A stretch of DNA of 64,000 nucleotides, from contig VSOC01000001.1 of the NCBI GenBank assembly GCA_009774615.1, positions 1 to 64,000 of the forward strand. Reading direction: 5' to 3'. Position 1 is the first letter of the stretch, and each line of letters begins with the position of its first letter. The notes under the pieces are model-generated. The model saw nothing but the letters and a program-made list of their open reading frames with translations. It was not told the DNA's origin and did no database searches. This document shows, in pieces, positions 8,632 to 17,405 of the stretch. The translations under genes were made by a program, and so were the position numbers. This DNA comes from Lachnospiraceae bacterium (GTDB taxonomy: Bacteria; Bacillota; Clostridia; Lachnospirales; Lachnospiraceae).

Positions 8632-9576
8632 ATGTTTTTTCATAAAAACGGAAAGAATGAAGCAGGACATCCGGAGGAGGGCGACGGACTTTATCCTGTC
8701 TTGTTTGTTATGAACAGTTTAAAGGATTATCACACGGCATTAGTCAATAAAGAAGTAGACTCTTTAAAAGAACTGGGGATGATCAGCAGCAGTTTTGACA
8801 GCGTACTTTCAGAGGCCGGGAGTTTCCAGAACAAATTGCAGGAGTTTGGACAGAATTTTTCAAGTATCGAGCAGGTTTCCGGTGAATTTGGGCAGGTCAG
8901 AAGTGAGATTTCCCAGTCCGTAAAGCAGGCGCAGGAAGGCGTGGAAGAATTAAGAGATGACTCCATGCGTGTACAGCAGTATTTCCAGGAGATGGAAACA
9001 ACATTTCAGGAACTTCTTGCCGCGATTAAAAGAATTCAGCAGTATATGAGCAAGATTGTTTCCATCGCTGACCAGACGAACATCCTTGCCATTAATGCCT
9101 CGATTGAAGCCGCCAGAGCCGGGGCTGAGGGAAAGGGATTTGCTGTGGTTGCCAGTGAGGTAAAGAAGCTGGCGACGGAGATCAAGGATCTGGCCGGTGA
9201 GGTAGATTCCGGAATCCTGGATGTGGAAAAAGGGACGGACGAACTGAACTCCCGCATCAGTGTATCCCAGCAGGCACTTGGTGAAAGCATAGAGAAGGTT
9301 GGGGAAACTAGTGCAATGTTTGACCAGATTACCGCAGCATCTGACGGGGCAACCCAGGTACAGTCCGAAATTTCCGGGGTGATCGACGGTTCACATCAGG
9401 AACTGCAGGTGCTCTGCGGGTATTTTGACAAGATCCGCGATCAGTACCAGGAGGTTGTGCGCCATATCAGTGCCGCCAGCTATCTTGGCACGACAAAGAG
9501 TGCGATGTTTGAAGATATCGATAATTTAATGTCACAGATTCCTCCGATACTTCGGGAGAACGGGTTAAATCGATAG
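8632..9576 (+). CDS. soluble methyl-accepting chemotaxis protein
   Basis: A 314-residue cytoplasmic MCP with no transmembrane helix. The hairpin tip that binds CheA/CheW is intact (IADQTNILAINASIEAARAG and GKGFAVVASEVKKLA, about residues 144-180), flanked by long coiled coils. It starts behind GGGAGGGACAGC and is co-transcribed with the FIST protein, its probable sensory partner. The C-terminus is unusually short after the helical bundle. No cheA, cheW or flagellar genes are in the window. Confidence 0.92.
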   Translation: MFFHKNGKNEAGHPEEGDGLYPVLFVMNSLKDYHTALVNKEVDSLKELGMISSSFDSVLSEAGSFQNKLQEFGQNFSSIEQVSGEFGQVRSEISQSVKQAQEGVEELRDDSMRVQQYFQEMETTFQELLAAIKRIQQYMSKIVSIADQTNILAINASIEAARAGAEGKGFAVVASEVKKLATEIKDLAGEVDSGILDVEKGTDELNSRISVSQQALGESIEKVGETSAMFDQITAASDGATQVQSEISGVIDGSHQELQVLCGYFDKIRDQYQEVVRHISAASYLGTTKSAMFEDIDNLMSQIPPILRENGLNR

Positions 9577-9620
9577 CTGGTTTTATGCCGCAGTAAATAT
9601 GCATATACCGCAATGGTTTG

Positions 9621-9655
9621 AAAAAAGCATCTGTCAGGAGATAGGTGCTTTTTTG
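9621..9655 (+). terminator. terminator after the MCP gene
   Basis: AAAAAAGCATCT pairs with an AGGTGCTTTTTT-like segment, ending in a T-run. Confidence 0.78.
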
Positions 9656-9733
9656 GAAGGCTAATGCCGATGGCTGTAAACGCTTGTGGCAGGAAGCGGT
9701 CAGATGGCAGTCATAGAAAGGAAGCAGAGAAAC

Positions 9734-11566
9734 ATGGACAAAAACAAAGGAAAGACAACCGATTACAGTTTCCAGGTGGATTTAAAGGGACTTATCCGTC
9801 TTTTAAGTGAAAATCTGTATTCCAGCAATGATGTATTCCTGCGGGAATTGCTGCAAAACTGCGTGGATGCCATAGAGGCAAGGCGTATTGCAGAGCCGGA
9901 ATTTAGTGCAGGAAAGATTCAGATAAGTTATTTGCCGAAAACAGCAAAAGAGGCTAGGCTGGTATTTTCCGATAATGGAATCGGCCTTACGCAGGCGGAA
10001 ATCCATACATTTTTGTCAGTGATTGGTCAGTCTTCAAAACGGGGAGAGATGAAGCGGGGCAGTTTTATCGGTCAGTTTGGGATTGGCCTGTTGTCCTGTT
10101 TTCTGGTGACGGATGAGATTCTGGTTCGCAGCCGTTCGATCCGCGAGGAACAGGGTTGGCGGTGGTTAGGGCGAAGTGACGGCACTTATCAGGTAATGCC
10201 GGAAACAGAAACCATGGAGCCGGGATGCGAAGTTATCCTGCTGCTGAAAGGAAGAAATGCTTCCTGTTACGGCGAAGAGCGGGTAGTGGAACGGTTAAAG
10301 GACTATGGCTTCCTTTTGCAGATCCCGGTGGAGTTTTCGGGGCAGGGGGGAAGACAGAAAATCAATGATGCCTTCATCCCCTGGAGGCAGACGTTTTGCA
10401 GTAACGAAGAGATTCTGGCTTTTGGGGAACTGCTGTTTGAGGAAAAGTTTTTCGGTGTTGTGCCGGTTTCGGGGGAAGGACTTCAGGGCTATGCGTTTAT
10501 TTCCAGCCGGCAGACCAGTGCAGCAGCGACAGGGAAGCACAAGATTTTTTTAAAGGATATGCTGATTACCGAAGACGGGAAAGATTTGATTCCCAAATGG
10601 GCATTCTTTACCCGCTGCATCCTGAATGCCCAAAATCTTACCCCAATAGCTTCCCGGGAAGGATTTGTGCTGGATCATCATCTGGCCCGGGCACGCAATA
10701 CTATTGAAAAATGTATTTTTGACTATTTTGTCGCCTTGTCCCAGTACGATGTTGACCGCCTAAAGCAGATTACCATTGTCCATAACGTGGCAGTAAAGTC
10801 CCTTGCCGTGGAAAATGAGAAGATTTATCATCTGTTTTTTCCGTTCTTAACCTTTTTTACCAATAAAGGAAATCTGACTGGGTTTCAGCTTGTGGAGGCG
10901 GCGAAAAAAACTGCGGTGTATTATTGCACGGAAGTGGATGATTACCGCCGAATACGTCCGTTTTTGAGCAATGGAAGACGTATTTTGGTGAATGCAGGCT
11001 ATATTTACGATACAAAGCTTTTACAGATGTTAAAGCGCTATCACCGGGGAATCCGCATAGAATTATTTGATGAAAATGTCTATGGAGAATTGCTGGAAGA
11101 CCCGGATGAGGAGATGAAAGAAAAACTTTCTGCTCTGATAAAAGAAGCCGGATTCACCCTGGCTGCGCTTCGGTGCGGGGCTGTATTAAAACAGTTTGAC
11201 CCGCCGGAAGTTCCGGCTCTGTATGTGGGCACAAGCGATGATTTTCTGGACAATGCCTTCGACCAGGATTTTGCCGACAAAGGCTATTCGGGTTTCCTGG
11301 AAGGTTTTGATTTCGGGACATGGGGAAGGGATAATAAGGGAGAGGACGAACATCAATTCAGTACGAAGCTGTACTTTAACGGCCGCAGTCCGATGATTCG
11401 GCGTCTGGCACAGACTGCAGACCGGGAAGCTGTTGAAAACATGGTGCGGGTGCTCTACGTCCATGCAATGCTTGCAGGGCATTATACCCTTGGAGAACGG
11501 GAGATGGAAATTTTAAACACAGGACTGATTAAGCTGCTGGAGTATGGACTGGGGGGAAAGCAATGA
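9734..11566 (+). CDS. HSP90-family (HtpG-like) ATPase
   Basis: GHKL-type chaperone-like ATPase of 610 residues. The start is ATG 9734, behind AAAGGAAG; an earlier in-frame codon at 9686 lacks a site. N-terminal ATP-binding motifs are clear: LRELLQNCVDAIEARR (N box), SDNGIGLT (G1), and IGQFGIGLLSCFLV (G2) with a lid region between. The middle domain retains the catalytic-loop-like segment TPIASREGF. The C-terminal dimerisation region is diverged from E. coli HtpG, as in the separate 'HSP90 family protein' group of about 600 residues. Its stop overlaps the next start by 4 nt, so the two act together. The client is unknown. Confidence 0.85.
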   Translation: MDKNKGKTTDYSFQVDLKGLIRLLSENLYSSNDVFLRELLQNCVDAIEARRIAEPEFSAGKIQISYLPKTAKEARLVFSDNGIGLTQAEIHTFLSVIGQSSKRGEMKRGSFIGQFGIGLLSCFLVTDEILVRSRSIREEQGWRWLGRSDGTYQVMPETETMEPGCEVILLLKGRNASCYGEERVVERLKDYGFLLQIPVEFSGQGGRQKINDAFIPWRQTFCSNEEILAFGELLFEEKFFGVVPVSGEGLQGYAFISSRQTSAAATGKHKIFLKDMLITEDGKDLIPKWAFFTRCILNAQNLTPIASREGFVLDHHLARARNTIEKCIFDYFVALSQYDVDRLKQITIVHNVAVKSLAVENEKIYHLFFPFLTFFTNKGNLTGFQLVEAAKKTAVYYCTEVDDYRRIRPFLSNGRRILVNAGYIYDTKLLQMLKRYHRGIRIELFDENVYGELLEDPDEEMKEKLSALIKEAGFTLAALRCGAVLKQFDPPEVPALYVGTSDDFLDNAFDQDFADKGYSGFLEGFDFGTWGRDNKGEDEHQFSTKLYFNGRSPMIRRLAQTADREAVENMVRVLYVHAMLAGHYTLGEREMEILNTGLIKLLEYGLGGKQ

Positions 11567-12777
11567 TTCTGGAAGCCTTAAAAAGAAATCATGTTGAGGA
11601 TGATAAACTCTGGGAAATGGTCAGCCGGGCAAATCAACTGACCTGCGGCGATTATAAAAGCTATGATGATAATGCTGCCGCGCTGGTGCCGCTGATGGAT
11701 AGGATACTCCTTCGTTCCCGGGAAAAGGGGGATTCGCGGGTTTATTTCTACGCCATGGCAAAATTTTTCTGGCTGCTTGAACGGGTGGCAATTAATGATA
11801 TCCGCCGCAGATTTCAGATTTCCGAAATGTTTCACCGGGATATTCGCCAGTGGGATGTGAAAAATGTCGGCAGATTTGAAGGGGAATGGCGGGTCAGTAT
11901 TGCAGCAAGAATCCTGAACTTTTATCTGGATTATCCCCAGGTCAATGAGGACAAGCTGGAACAGATGCTGGAGATATTTTTGGACCTTGAACAGCGCTAT
12001 GGCAGTGACTGGAATTGCGGGGATTATTATGTGGTAATGGTTTTAGCGGCATCAAAACAGGATAAAAAACTGGCAGAAACCGCAAGAAAAAAGCTTTCCA
12101 AAGGGGATTTTAAACTCTGGTGCTACACCTGCTATTATATCGTGCCAATGCTCTGCTATTATGTACTGTTTGAAGATTTTGAAGGCATTGAAGAATTGAT
12201 TTCCTCTGTTGTCAGGCGCAGTATCCCGGCAAAATACCAGTGGTGTTTTGAAAAATGTGAAAGTTCCAGCGAAAAAGGTCTGATAACGACCACACTCAAG
12301 TATTGCTTAAACTACGGAACTACAAAACTGTTTGCGAAAGTTTTTGCCCGGTGGAAAAGCTTGTATCAAGAGCCGCAAAAAGAGGACTTAAGTACCCATG
12401 AGATTCTTTTTCACGTTCTGGCAGGAGAGCTTAGCTGCAGCAAAGAGCGTCTGCACACTGCCGAAAAAGACGACCAGGATAAAAGAGAGCACAGAGAATC
12501 TCCCACAGACTCGATGTACTGGGCTCTTTGCTGGTATGTATATTTCCTGATTTTGGAAAAATGCGGAGTAAAAACGGTAAAGCTGAATTTAGGCGATGGG
12601 AGCGGTGAAGATAGAGCAGGGGAAGAAAATCCTTCGGAATGGACGTGCCGGGATGCCGCCATTTACTTTGAACATCAAGCCGACGAAATCGGTGAACAGA
12701 TGGAACAGGGACGGAGATGGTTTTCTTACGGAGCAATAAAGCAGAGATATCGGGAATGTTTTCTTGAAAAGGGATGA
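11563..12777 (+). CDS. unknown helical protein paired with HSP90-like ATPase
   Basis: A 404-residue protein I do not recognise. It is rich in Trp, Tyr and charged residues, with segments reading like TPR- or HEAT-type helix pairs (for example KFFWLLERVAINDIRRR and YYVVMVLAASKQDKKLAETA). A hydrophobic WCYTCYYIVPMLCYYVLF stretch lies near residue 188. A lower-complexity charged insert occurs at about 310-325. It overlaps the HSP90-like gene by ATGA and has GGGGGGAAAGCA as ribosome site, so translational coupling is certain to be close. A co-chaperone or client-adaptor role is an inference only. Confidence 0.7.
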   Translation: MILEALKRNHVEDDKLWEMVSRANQLTCGDYKSYDDNAAALVPLMDRILLRSREKGDSRVYFYAMAKFFWLLERVAINDIRRRFQISEMFHRDIRQWDVKNVGRFEGEWRVSIAARILNFYLDYPQVNEDKLEQMLEIFLDLEQRYGSDWNCGDYYVVMVLAASKQDKKLAETARKKLSKGDFKLWCYTCYYIVPMLCYYVLFEDFEGIEELISSVVRRSIPAKYQWCFEKCESSSEKGLITTTLKYCLNYGTTKLFAKVFARWKSLYQEPQKEDLSTHEILFHVLAGELSCSKERLHTAEKDDQDKREHRESPTDSMYWALCWYVYFLILEKCGVKTVKLNLGDGSGEDRAGEENPSEWTCRDAAIYFEHQADEIGEQMEQGRRWFSYGAIKQRYRECFLEKG

Positions 12778-12780
12778 AAT

Positions 12781-12805
12781 TCCCCCGTTGCGTGGAAACG
12801 GGGGA
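12781..12805. terminator. hairpin between convergent genes
   Basis: TCCCCCGTT (12781-12789) pairs perfectly with AACGGGGGA (12797-12805) over a 7-nt loop. There is no long T-run on either side, so it is a weaker or RNA-end-protecting terminator. Confidence 0.6.
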
Positions 12806-12847
12806 GAGAATGAAGGTTAGTGTTTGTATATTGGATACATTTTACAT

Positions 12848-14101
12848 TTACTTCTCCTCCGTCTTATATACCCGCTGCCATTCCTTGGTGTCGGGTATTT
12901 TTTGGGTCAGACACTGGTTCTGGCGGAGAAATTTTACCAGTTCGTAGCAGCTGATCCAGATTTCGTTATTGCCTTCTTTCTGGGATTCGTCGAAAATCAG
13001 CTGGATACCAAAGTGGAGGTGAGGTTCGTCGATATTATTGGTATTTTCCTTGCTGCTGTAACCGGTTCGCCCCATATAACCGATAACGTCCCCAGCCTGC
13101 ACCCTACTTCCAACCTCAAGATTTGACTGGTAGGGGTAGTTTTTCCGCAGGTGGGCATAGTAGTAATAGCGTTTATTATCTAAGGAACGAATTCCAATCC
13201 TCCATCCCCCATACTGATTCCATCCAAGGGCTTCAACAATGCCGGATTCTACGGCGATGATGGGAGTTCCAACCTGCCCCATCATATCATGCCCTAAATG
13301 CTGCCGTTTAAAGCCGTAACTTCTTGCTGTGCCAAAATCATCAAAATCCGAATAAGGGAAACCGCTGGCGATGGGAGAGAAGGCTTTCAGCCCGTATTTG
13401 GTTACCCATACGGTATCCTGCGTATTTTGTGTATCTGGTGAATTTTCAGCATCCGACATATTTTCAGCATCCAAACCATTCTCCGCACCCTGTGTATTTC
13501 CCGTATTACCTGATTCCGGTGCCTGTTCTGCGGGGATTTCTTCGCGGAACGGGCCGACCATGCCGCCGAGTACAGCCGTGTAAGCTTCAAGATAATAGGG
13601 ATAATATTTCATTTCTTTTGTCAGGTTTTCCATAGATTCACCCTGCAGCAGTTTTTCTGCCAGGCTATCCATATCGGAAGCTTTATAACGTGAAAAATCC
13701 CCGCCATACCGCGCACCAAGATAGGCGAGCAGTTCAATCCAGTTTAAATGCGGGGTGGAAAGGCAGGTGTCTAAATCAAAGCGGAAGGCTTTGTCGAGGG
13801 CGTCTGCGGTTATGGTAAAATCCACCCATCGGATAAATTTCTTTTCCTGTGTATTTTCGGCGGAATCGGATATTTTTGGTTTGCTTTCGGACGGCATCTT
13901 ACTTGGTTCTTTTCCTGCATTTTCTCCCTGATCTTCTTTTAATTCATAGAGGGAACTGTCGGCCTGGTTAAATAACGGATAGCGTTTGGTATAGGAGGAG
14001 AGAAGTGAAAGGCTTAAAAGTAAAAGCAGGGCAGCTTCAAGATAAAGAAAAAACCTGGGCGGGCCAGGTGGGGATGAAGCAGGGCGGCGGAATAAAAACA
14101 T
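12848..14101 (-). CDS. M23-family peptidase, membrane-anchored
   Basis: Predicted cell-wall endopeptidase acting outside the membrane, 417 residues. The start at 14101 is chosen because AAGGAGT lies just upstream; a longer reading to 14269 has no site. One N-terminal membrane segment (FFLYLEAALLLLLSLSLLSS) anchors it. A low-complexity Asn/Glu/Asp/Thr linker (about 215-250) precedes the LytM/M23 domain (about 265-365), with QHLGHDMMG, YYYYAHL and PHLHFGIQ giving the zinc ligands. The domain ends with a small helical tail. It is transcribed downstream of the NusG-II protein, 146 bases away. Confidence 0.88.
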   Translation of the reverse strand: MFLFRRPASSPPGPPRFFLYLEAALLLLLSLSLLSSYTKRYPLFNQADSSLYELKEDQGENAGKEPSKMPSESKPKISDSAENTQEKKFIRWVDFTITADALDKAFRFDLDTCLSTPHLNWIELLAYLGARYGGDFSRYKASDMDSLAEKLLQGESMENLTKEMKYYPYYLEAYTAVLGGMVGPFREEIPAEQAPESGNTGNTQGAENGLDAENMSDAENSPDTQNTQDTVWVTKYGLKAFSPIASGFPYSDFDDFGTARSYGFKRQHLGHDMMGQVGTPIIAVESGIVEALGWNQYGGWRIGIRSLDNKRYYYYAHLRKNYPYQSNLEVGSRVQAGDVIGYMGRTGYSSKENTNNIDEPHLHFGIQLIFDESQKEGNNEIWISCYELVKFLRQNQCLTQKIPDTKEWQRVYKTEEK

Positions 14102-14247
14102 AAGGTACTCCTTTCTTACAATCGCTGGAAATTGTATAAAACCTATCAAAATACTTATCCTATGTATATGAAAGGGATACCGATAATTATTCATTTGGGT
14201 TCTTGTGATATGCAATTCCCGGTTCCGTCTATAATGTCCGGTTCGGT

Positions 14248-14622
14248 CTATTCTTCTCCTATGATCCATACAAACATCAGATTCGGCAGACAGGTGATGG
14301 AATCGCCGTCCATAGATTGTTTGCCCTGATGTACACAGACTTTATCCGGGCAGGAAGCATCGGAACACCAGATTTCTCCGTTTTTAACAACCAGGTGGTT
14401 TGTTCCGTAACGTGCACCCTGGATGGTTACTTCCTGATCACGGGATAAATCCAGCACCTGTACGATTTCTCCGTCAATACTAACTTCTGCACGAAGCGCA
14501 GGTGTGCGGTGGGTGAAATAATAGCCTGCACCCGATACGGCGCAGATCAACAGTAAAATGATCAGCAGAATAAGATCATTTTTCTTCGTTTTCTGATGAA
14601 ATAAACGGTCTTTTTTCGTCAT
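14248..14622 (-). CDS. NusG domain II-containing membrane protein
   Basis: A 124-residue protein from ATG 14622 (AAAGGAG upstream). It has one N-terminal membrane helix (LILLIILLLICAVSGAGYYF, about 20-39) followed by a small beta domain with the hallmark SDASCPDKVCVHQG (C-x4-C) and a C-terminal SITCLPN. This is the NusG_II family, not the transcription factor NusG. Homologues often sit beside flavin- or quinone-linked electron-transfer genes. Here the divergent neighbour is a flavinylated fumarate-reductase-like lipoprotein, which suggests a shared redox role outside the membrane (inference). Confidence 0.85.
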   Translation of the reverse strand: MTKKDRLFHQKTKKNDLILLIILLLICAVSGAGYYFTHRTPALRAEVSIDGEIVQVLDLSRDQEVTIQGARYGTNHLVVKNGEIWCSDASCPDKVCVHQGKQSMDGDSITCLPNLMFVWIIGEE

Positions 14623-14725
14623 AAGAATCTCCTTTAACCTTATAAAGCAGGGTGAATTTACTATGCAATAAAACATTGGATGAAAAAGGATGAATAAGGA
14701 TAAATAAACAGCAGCTTAAGGTAAC

Positions 14726-14754
14726 ATTATAGCGCCAAAGGCCAGGTAAAGCAA
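14726..14754 (-). promoter_or_regulatory. promoter for NusG-II/M23 operon
   Basis: Read on the minus strand: TTGCTT (14754-14749), 17 nt, TATAAT (14731-14726). Confidence 0.7.
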
Positions 14755-14834
14755 GGGCTATCATGATAATTGCAGAAATTTTGCATAGGAAATCCGGTAA
14801 AATTAACAAAAAAATCAGAAATTTCCTTTTTTTA

Positions 14835-14863
14835 TTGACAGAAAAATAGCAAAGAGATAAAAT
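14835..14863 (+). promoter_or_regulatory. sigma-A promoter of the fumarate-reductase-like gene
   Basis: TTGACA (14835-14840), 17 nt, TAAAAT (14858-14863), 55 bases before the GTG start. Confidence 0.82.
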
Positions 14864-14917
14864 AGTAAACAAATACAAGAAAAGCCTAGACAAATATTAA
14901 GAAAAGGGAGGAAGATT

Positions 14918-17134
14918 GTGAAAGCAGATAATCAAAAAACAAAGCTTTATACCGGTCTTGGTGTTATGGTTCTGGCTTCAATAGCGGTTGTTGCCTGCAC
15001 GGAACCGGCGTATAATGCTCTGAATAAAGCCGGGAGAGTCGAGAAAACGGAGCATATTTACACACCAGGTACCTATGAGGGCGAGGCACAGGGCTTTGGC
15101 GGTGCAGTAAAGGCTTCAGTTACCGTGGATGAGGTGTACATAACCGAACTGAAACTTACCGGTGAAGGGGAAACCCCGGATATCGGCGGCGCTGCCCTTA
15201 CGACACTGGAAACCGAAATTTATAAGCAGCAGACCGCAGAAGTGGACGGCGTATCCGGTGCAACGATCACCAGCGATGCGGTAAAAGAAGCGGTAGGAAA
15301 AGCCCTTAAGGCGGCAATGGGTGAGGAAGTGGCTGAAGAACCTTCAGAAGAACCGACGACCGAAGCAGCAGCCGTTGTTACTGAGGGAACTTATGCTCCG
15401 GGAACCTATACGGCAGAGGTTCGGGGCATGAAGGCGATGACGATTACGACGACTTTTGATCAGGACAGCATTACCGATATTCAGGTTGAACATGAGGAAA
15501 CGGAGGGTATTGGCGCACCTGTTGTTGACTCCATGAAGGCGACTATTTTGGAAATTCAGGGTCTTGGCATCGATGCCGTATCCGGTGCGACCTTAACCAG
15601 CAATGCGATGATCGACGGCGTTGCCGAGTGTGCAAGGCAGGCAGGTGCCGATGTGGACGCATTGAAGGCAATCAAGCCTGCGGCGAAGGAAAAGGAAGCC
15701 GATCAGGAACTGGAAACCGATGTTTTGGTTCTGGGTGCAGGCGGCGCAGGTATGGCAGCAGCCGTTACTGCAAATCAGAACGGAAAAGCGGTTATCGTTA
15801 TTGAAAAAACCGGACAGATGGGTGGAAATACCATTATGGCAGGCGGTGCATTAAATGCTGTGGATGACGGCAGCGAAACCGCACTGGCAAATGAGGACAG
15901 TGTAGACTTCCACTACCAGCAGACTTTTGAAGGCGGTGACAAGCAGGGCGATCCGGAGTTGGTTCGTATCCTGGTCGAAAATGCATGGGACGGCGTAGAG
16001 TGGTTAAAGAGCCTTGGCATGGAATTTCAGCCCGGAACCTTTACCGTAACCGGCGGTATGTGGCAGAGGGCACATAAGCCCGTAGAACCGGAGGGTATCG
16101 GTTTCTTTAAGACCTATCAGGCTTATATGGATTCCCATGAAGGCATTACGATGATGTATAATACCAAAGCCGAAGAACTGATCGTTGAAGACGGTACCGT
16201 TGTCGGCGCGGTATGTACCGGAGAAACCGGAAATAAAGTAACAGTAAAAGCAAAGAACGGTGTCGTTCTGGCAACCGGCGGTTTTGGTCAGAATGTTGAA
16301 ATGCGTATGGCAGCCAACGAAGAAACCAAACTGTGGCCGACCCTGGATGAATCCATCCCATCGACCAATACCTCCGCCATCACCGGCGACGGTATCCGCA
16401 TGGCAGAAGCCGTAGGTGCCGATCTGGTGCAGATGGGAAATATCCAGCTTCTTCCGTTAGGCGATCCCAATACCGGTTCACTGAGCGGAAACATTGAACA
16501 TGCCGTAGAATCCCGTATCTTTGTCAACTTAAACGGTGATCGTTTTGTCAATGAAGGCGGACGCCGCGACGAGATGACCCTGGGCCTGTTCGACCAGCCG
16601 GAAACTACAATGTTTATTATTATGGACAGCGACGGCTATCCGACCGGCGAAGAACTGAATAACTTCGGCGAAACCATGAACAGCCTGGTAGCCGACGGCC
16701 GCGCTTATAAGGCAGATACCTTAGAAGAACTGGCAGAAAAGATTGGTGTTCCCGCAGAGAACCTGACAGCCGCAGTGGAAGAGTACAATCGTCACTGTCT
16801 GGGCGGCGATCTGGAAGGGCAGGAAGATGAATTCGGCAGAACCTTATTCACCGATTCCGGCAAAGAAAACGACGGTATAAATGACCCGCCATACTTTGCA
16901 GCCGAGCGTGTTCCAACTGTACATCACACCATGGGCGGCGTTAAGATTAACGCACAGACCCAGGTCATCAACAAAGAAGGCGAAGCAATCCCGAACCTCT
17001 TTGCCGCAGGTGAAGTCACCGGAGGAATCCACGGAAGCAACCGTCTGGGCGGAAATGCACTGACCGATACCGTAGTCTTCGGACGCATTGCCGGACAGAG
17101 TGCTTCGGAAAGTGAATCTGGCATTGGAGAATAA
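14918..17134 (+). CDS. FMN-binding, FAD-dependent fumarate-reductase-like lipoprotein
   Basis: A 738-residue extracytoplasmic reductase. It starts with GTG 14918 behind GGGAGG. The signal sequence ends in the lipobox VVAC with Cys27. Two FMN_bind domains follow (about 45-135 and 155-250), each with the covalent flavinylation motif (VSGATIT and VSGATLT). A FAD_binding_2 catalytic domain then runs to the end, opening VLVLGAGGAGMAAA (about 268) and closing with HTMGGVKIN and GSNRLGGNALTD. The family reduces fumarate, urocanate, acrylates and similar enoates. No heme motif (CxxCH) is present, so electrons probably arrive through the FMN domains. The exact acceptor is unknown. Confidence 0.9.
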   Translation: MKADNQKTKLYTGLGVMVLASIAVVACTEPAYNALNKAGRVEKTEHIYTPGTYEGEAQGFGGAVKASVTVDEVYITELKLTGEGETPDIGGAALTTLETEIYKQQTAEVDGVSGATITSDAVKEAVGKALKAAMGEEVAEEPSEEPTTEAAAVVTEGTYAPGTYTAEVRGMKAMTITTTFDQDSITDIQVEHEETEGIGAPVVDSMKATILEIQGLGIDAVSGATLTSNAMIDGVAECARQAGADVDALKAIKPAAKEKEADQELETDVLVLGAGGAGMAAAVTANQNGKAVIVIEKTGQMGGNTIMAGGALNAVDDGSETALANEDSVDFHYQQTFEGGDKQGDPELVRILVENAWDGVEWLKSLGMEFQPGTFTVTGGMWQRAHKPVEPEGIGFFKTYQAYMDSHEGITMMYNTKAEELIVEDGTVVGAVCTGETGNKVTVKAKNGVVLATGGFGQNVEMRMAANEETKLWPTLDESIPSTNTSAITGDGIRMAEAVGADLVQMGNIQLLPLGDPNTGSLSGNIEHAVESRIFVNLNGDRFVNEGGRRDEMTLGLFDQPETTMFIIMDSDGYPTGEELNNFGETMNSLVADGRAYKADTLEELAEKIGVPAENLTAAVEEYNRHCLGGDLEGQEDEFGRTLFTDSGKENDGINDPPYFAAERVPTVHHTMGGVKINAQTQVINKEGEAIPNLFAAGEVTGGIHGSNRLGGNALTDTVVFGRIAGQSASESESGIGE

Positions 17135-17164
17135 AGAAGGATGAGGGCTGTGTTTGCAGCTAGA

Positions 17165-17194
17165 GAAAAAAGCTCGGTTTACCGGGCTTTTTTC
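17165..17194 (+). terminator. terminator of the fumarate-reductase-like gene
   Basis: AAAAAAGCTCGGT faces ACCGGGCTTTTTT with one wobble, and T residues follow. Confidence 0.85.
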
Positions 17195-17224
17195 TATTCG
17201 ATTTCTTTTATCTATGTTGTTATC

Positions 17225-17317
17225 TGTTTATGTTATTCTTTACCCATGTTTTTACTGTTTATGTTATTCTTTATCCATGTTTTTACTATTTACGCTATTC
17301 TTTATCCATGTTTTTTC
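17225..17317. repeat. three tandem 31-bp repeats
   Basis: Units at 17225-17255, 17256-17286 and 17287-17317 follow the pattern TRTTTAYGYTATTCTTTAYCCATG plus a T-rich end. A decayed fourth copy follows. They fill the gap between the fumarate-reductase-like gene and the PrpR-like regulator. No spacers, so not CRISPR. Confidence 0.85.
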
Positions 17318-17405
17318 ATCCATAGTTTTATCGATTTATGTTATTATTCATCTATAGTATTTTTATCATGCTCTTTCTATTTATTTTGATCAATAAGGAG
17401 ATTTT

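Noticed and set aside
12824..13126. Plus-strand ORF opposite the M23 peptidase gene
   Set aside because: It is a shadow of the peptidase coding strand; no ribosome site and no family match.
17225..17317. Possible CRISPR array
   Set aside because: The 31-bp units are directly adjacent with no unique spacers, and no cas genes are near.
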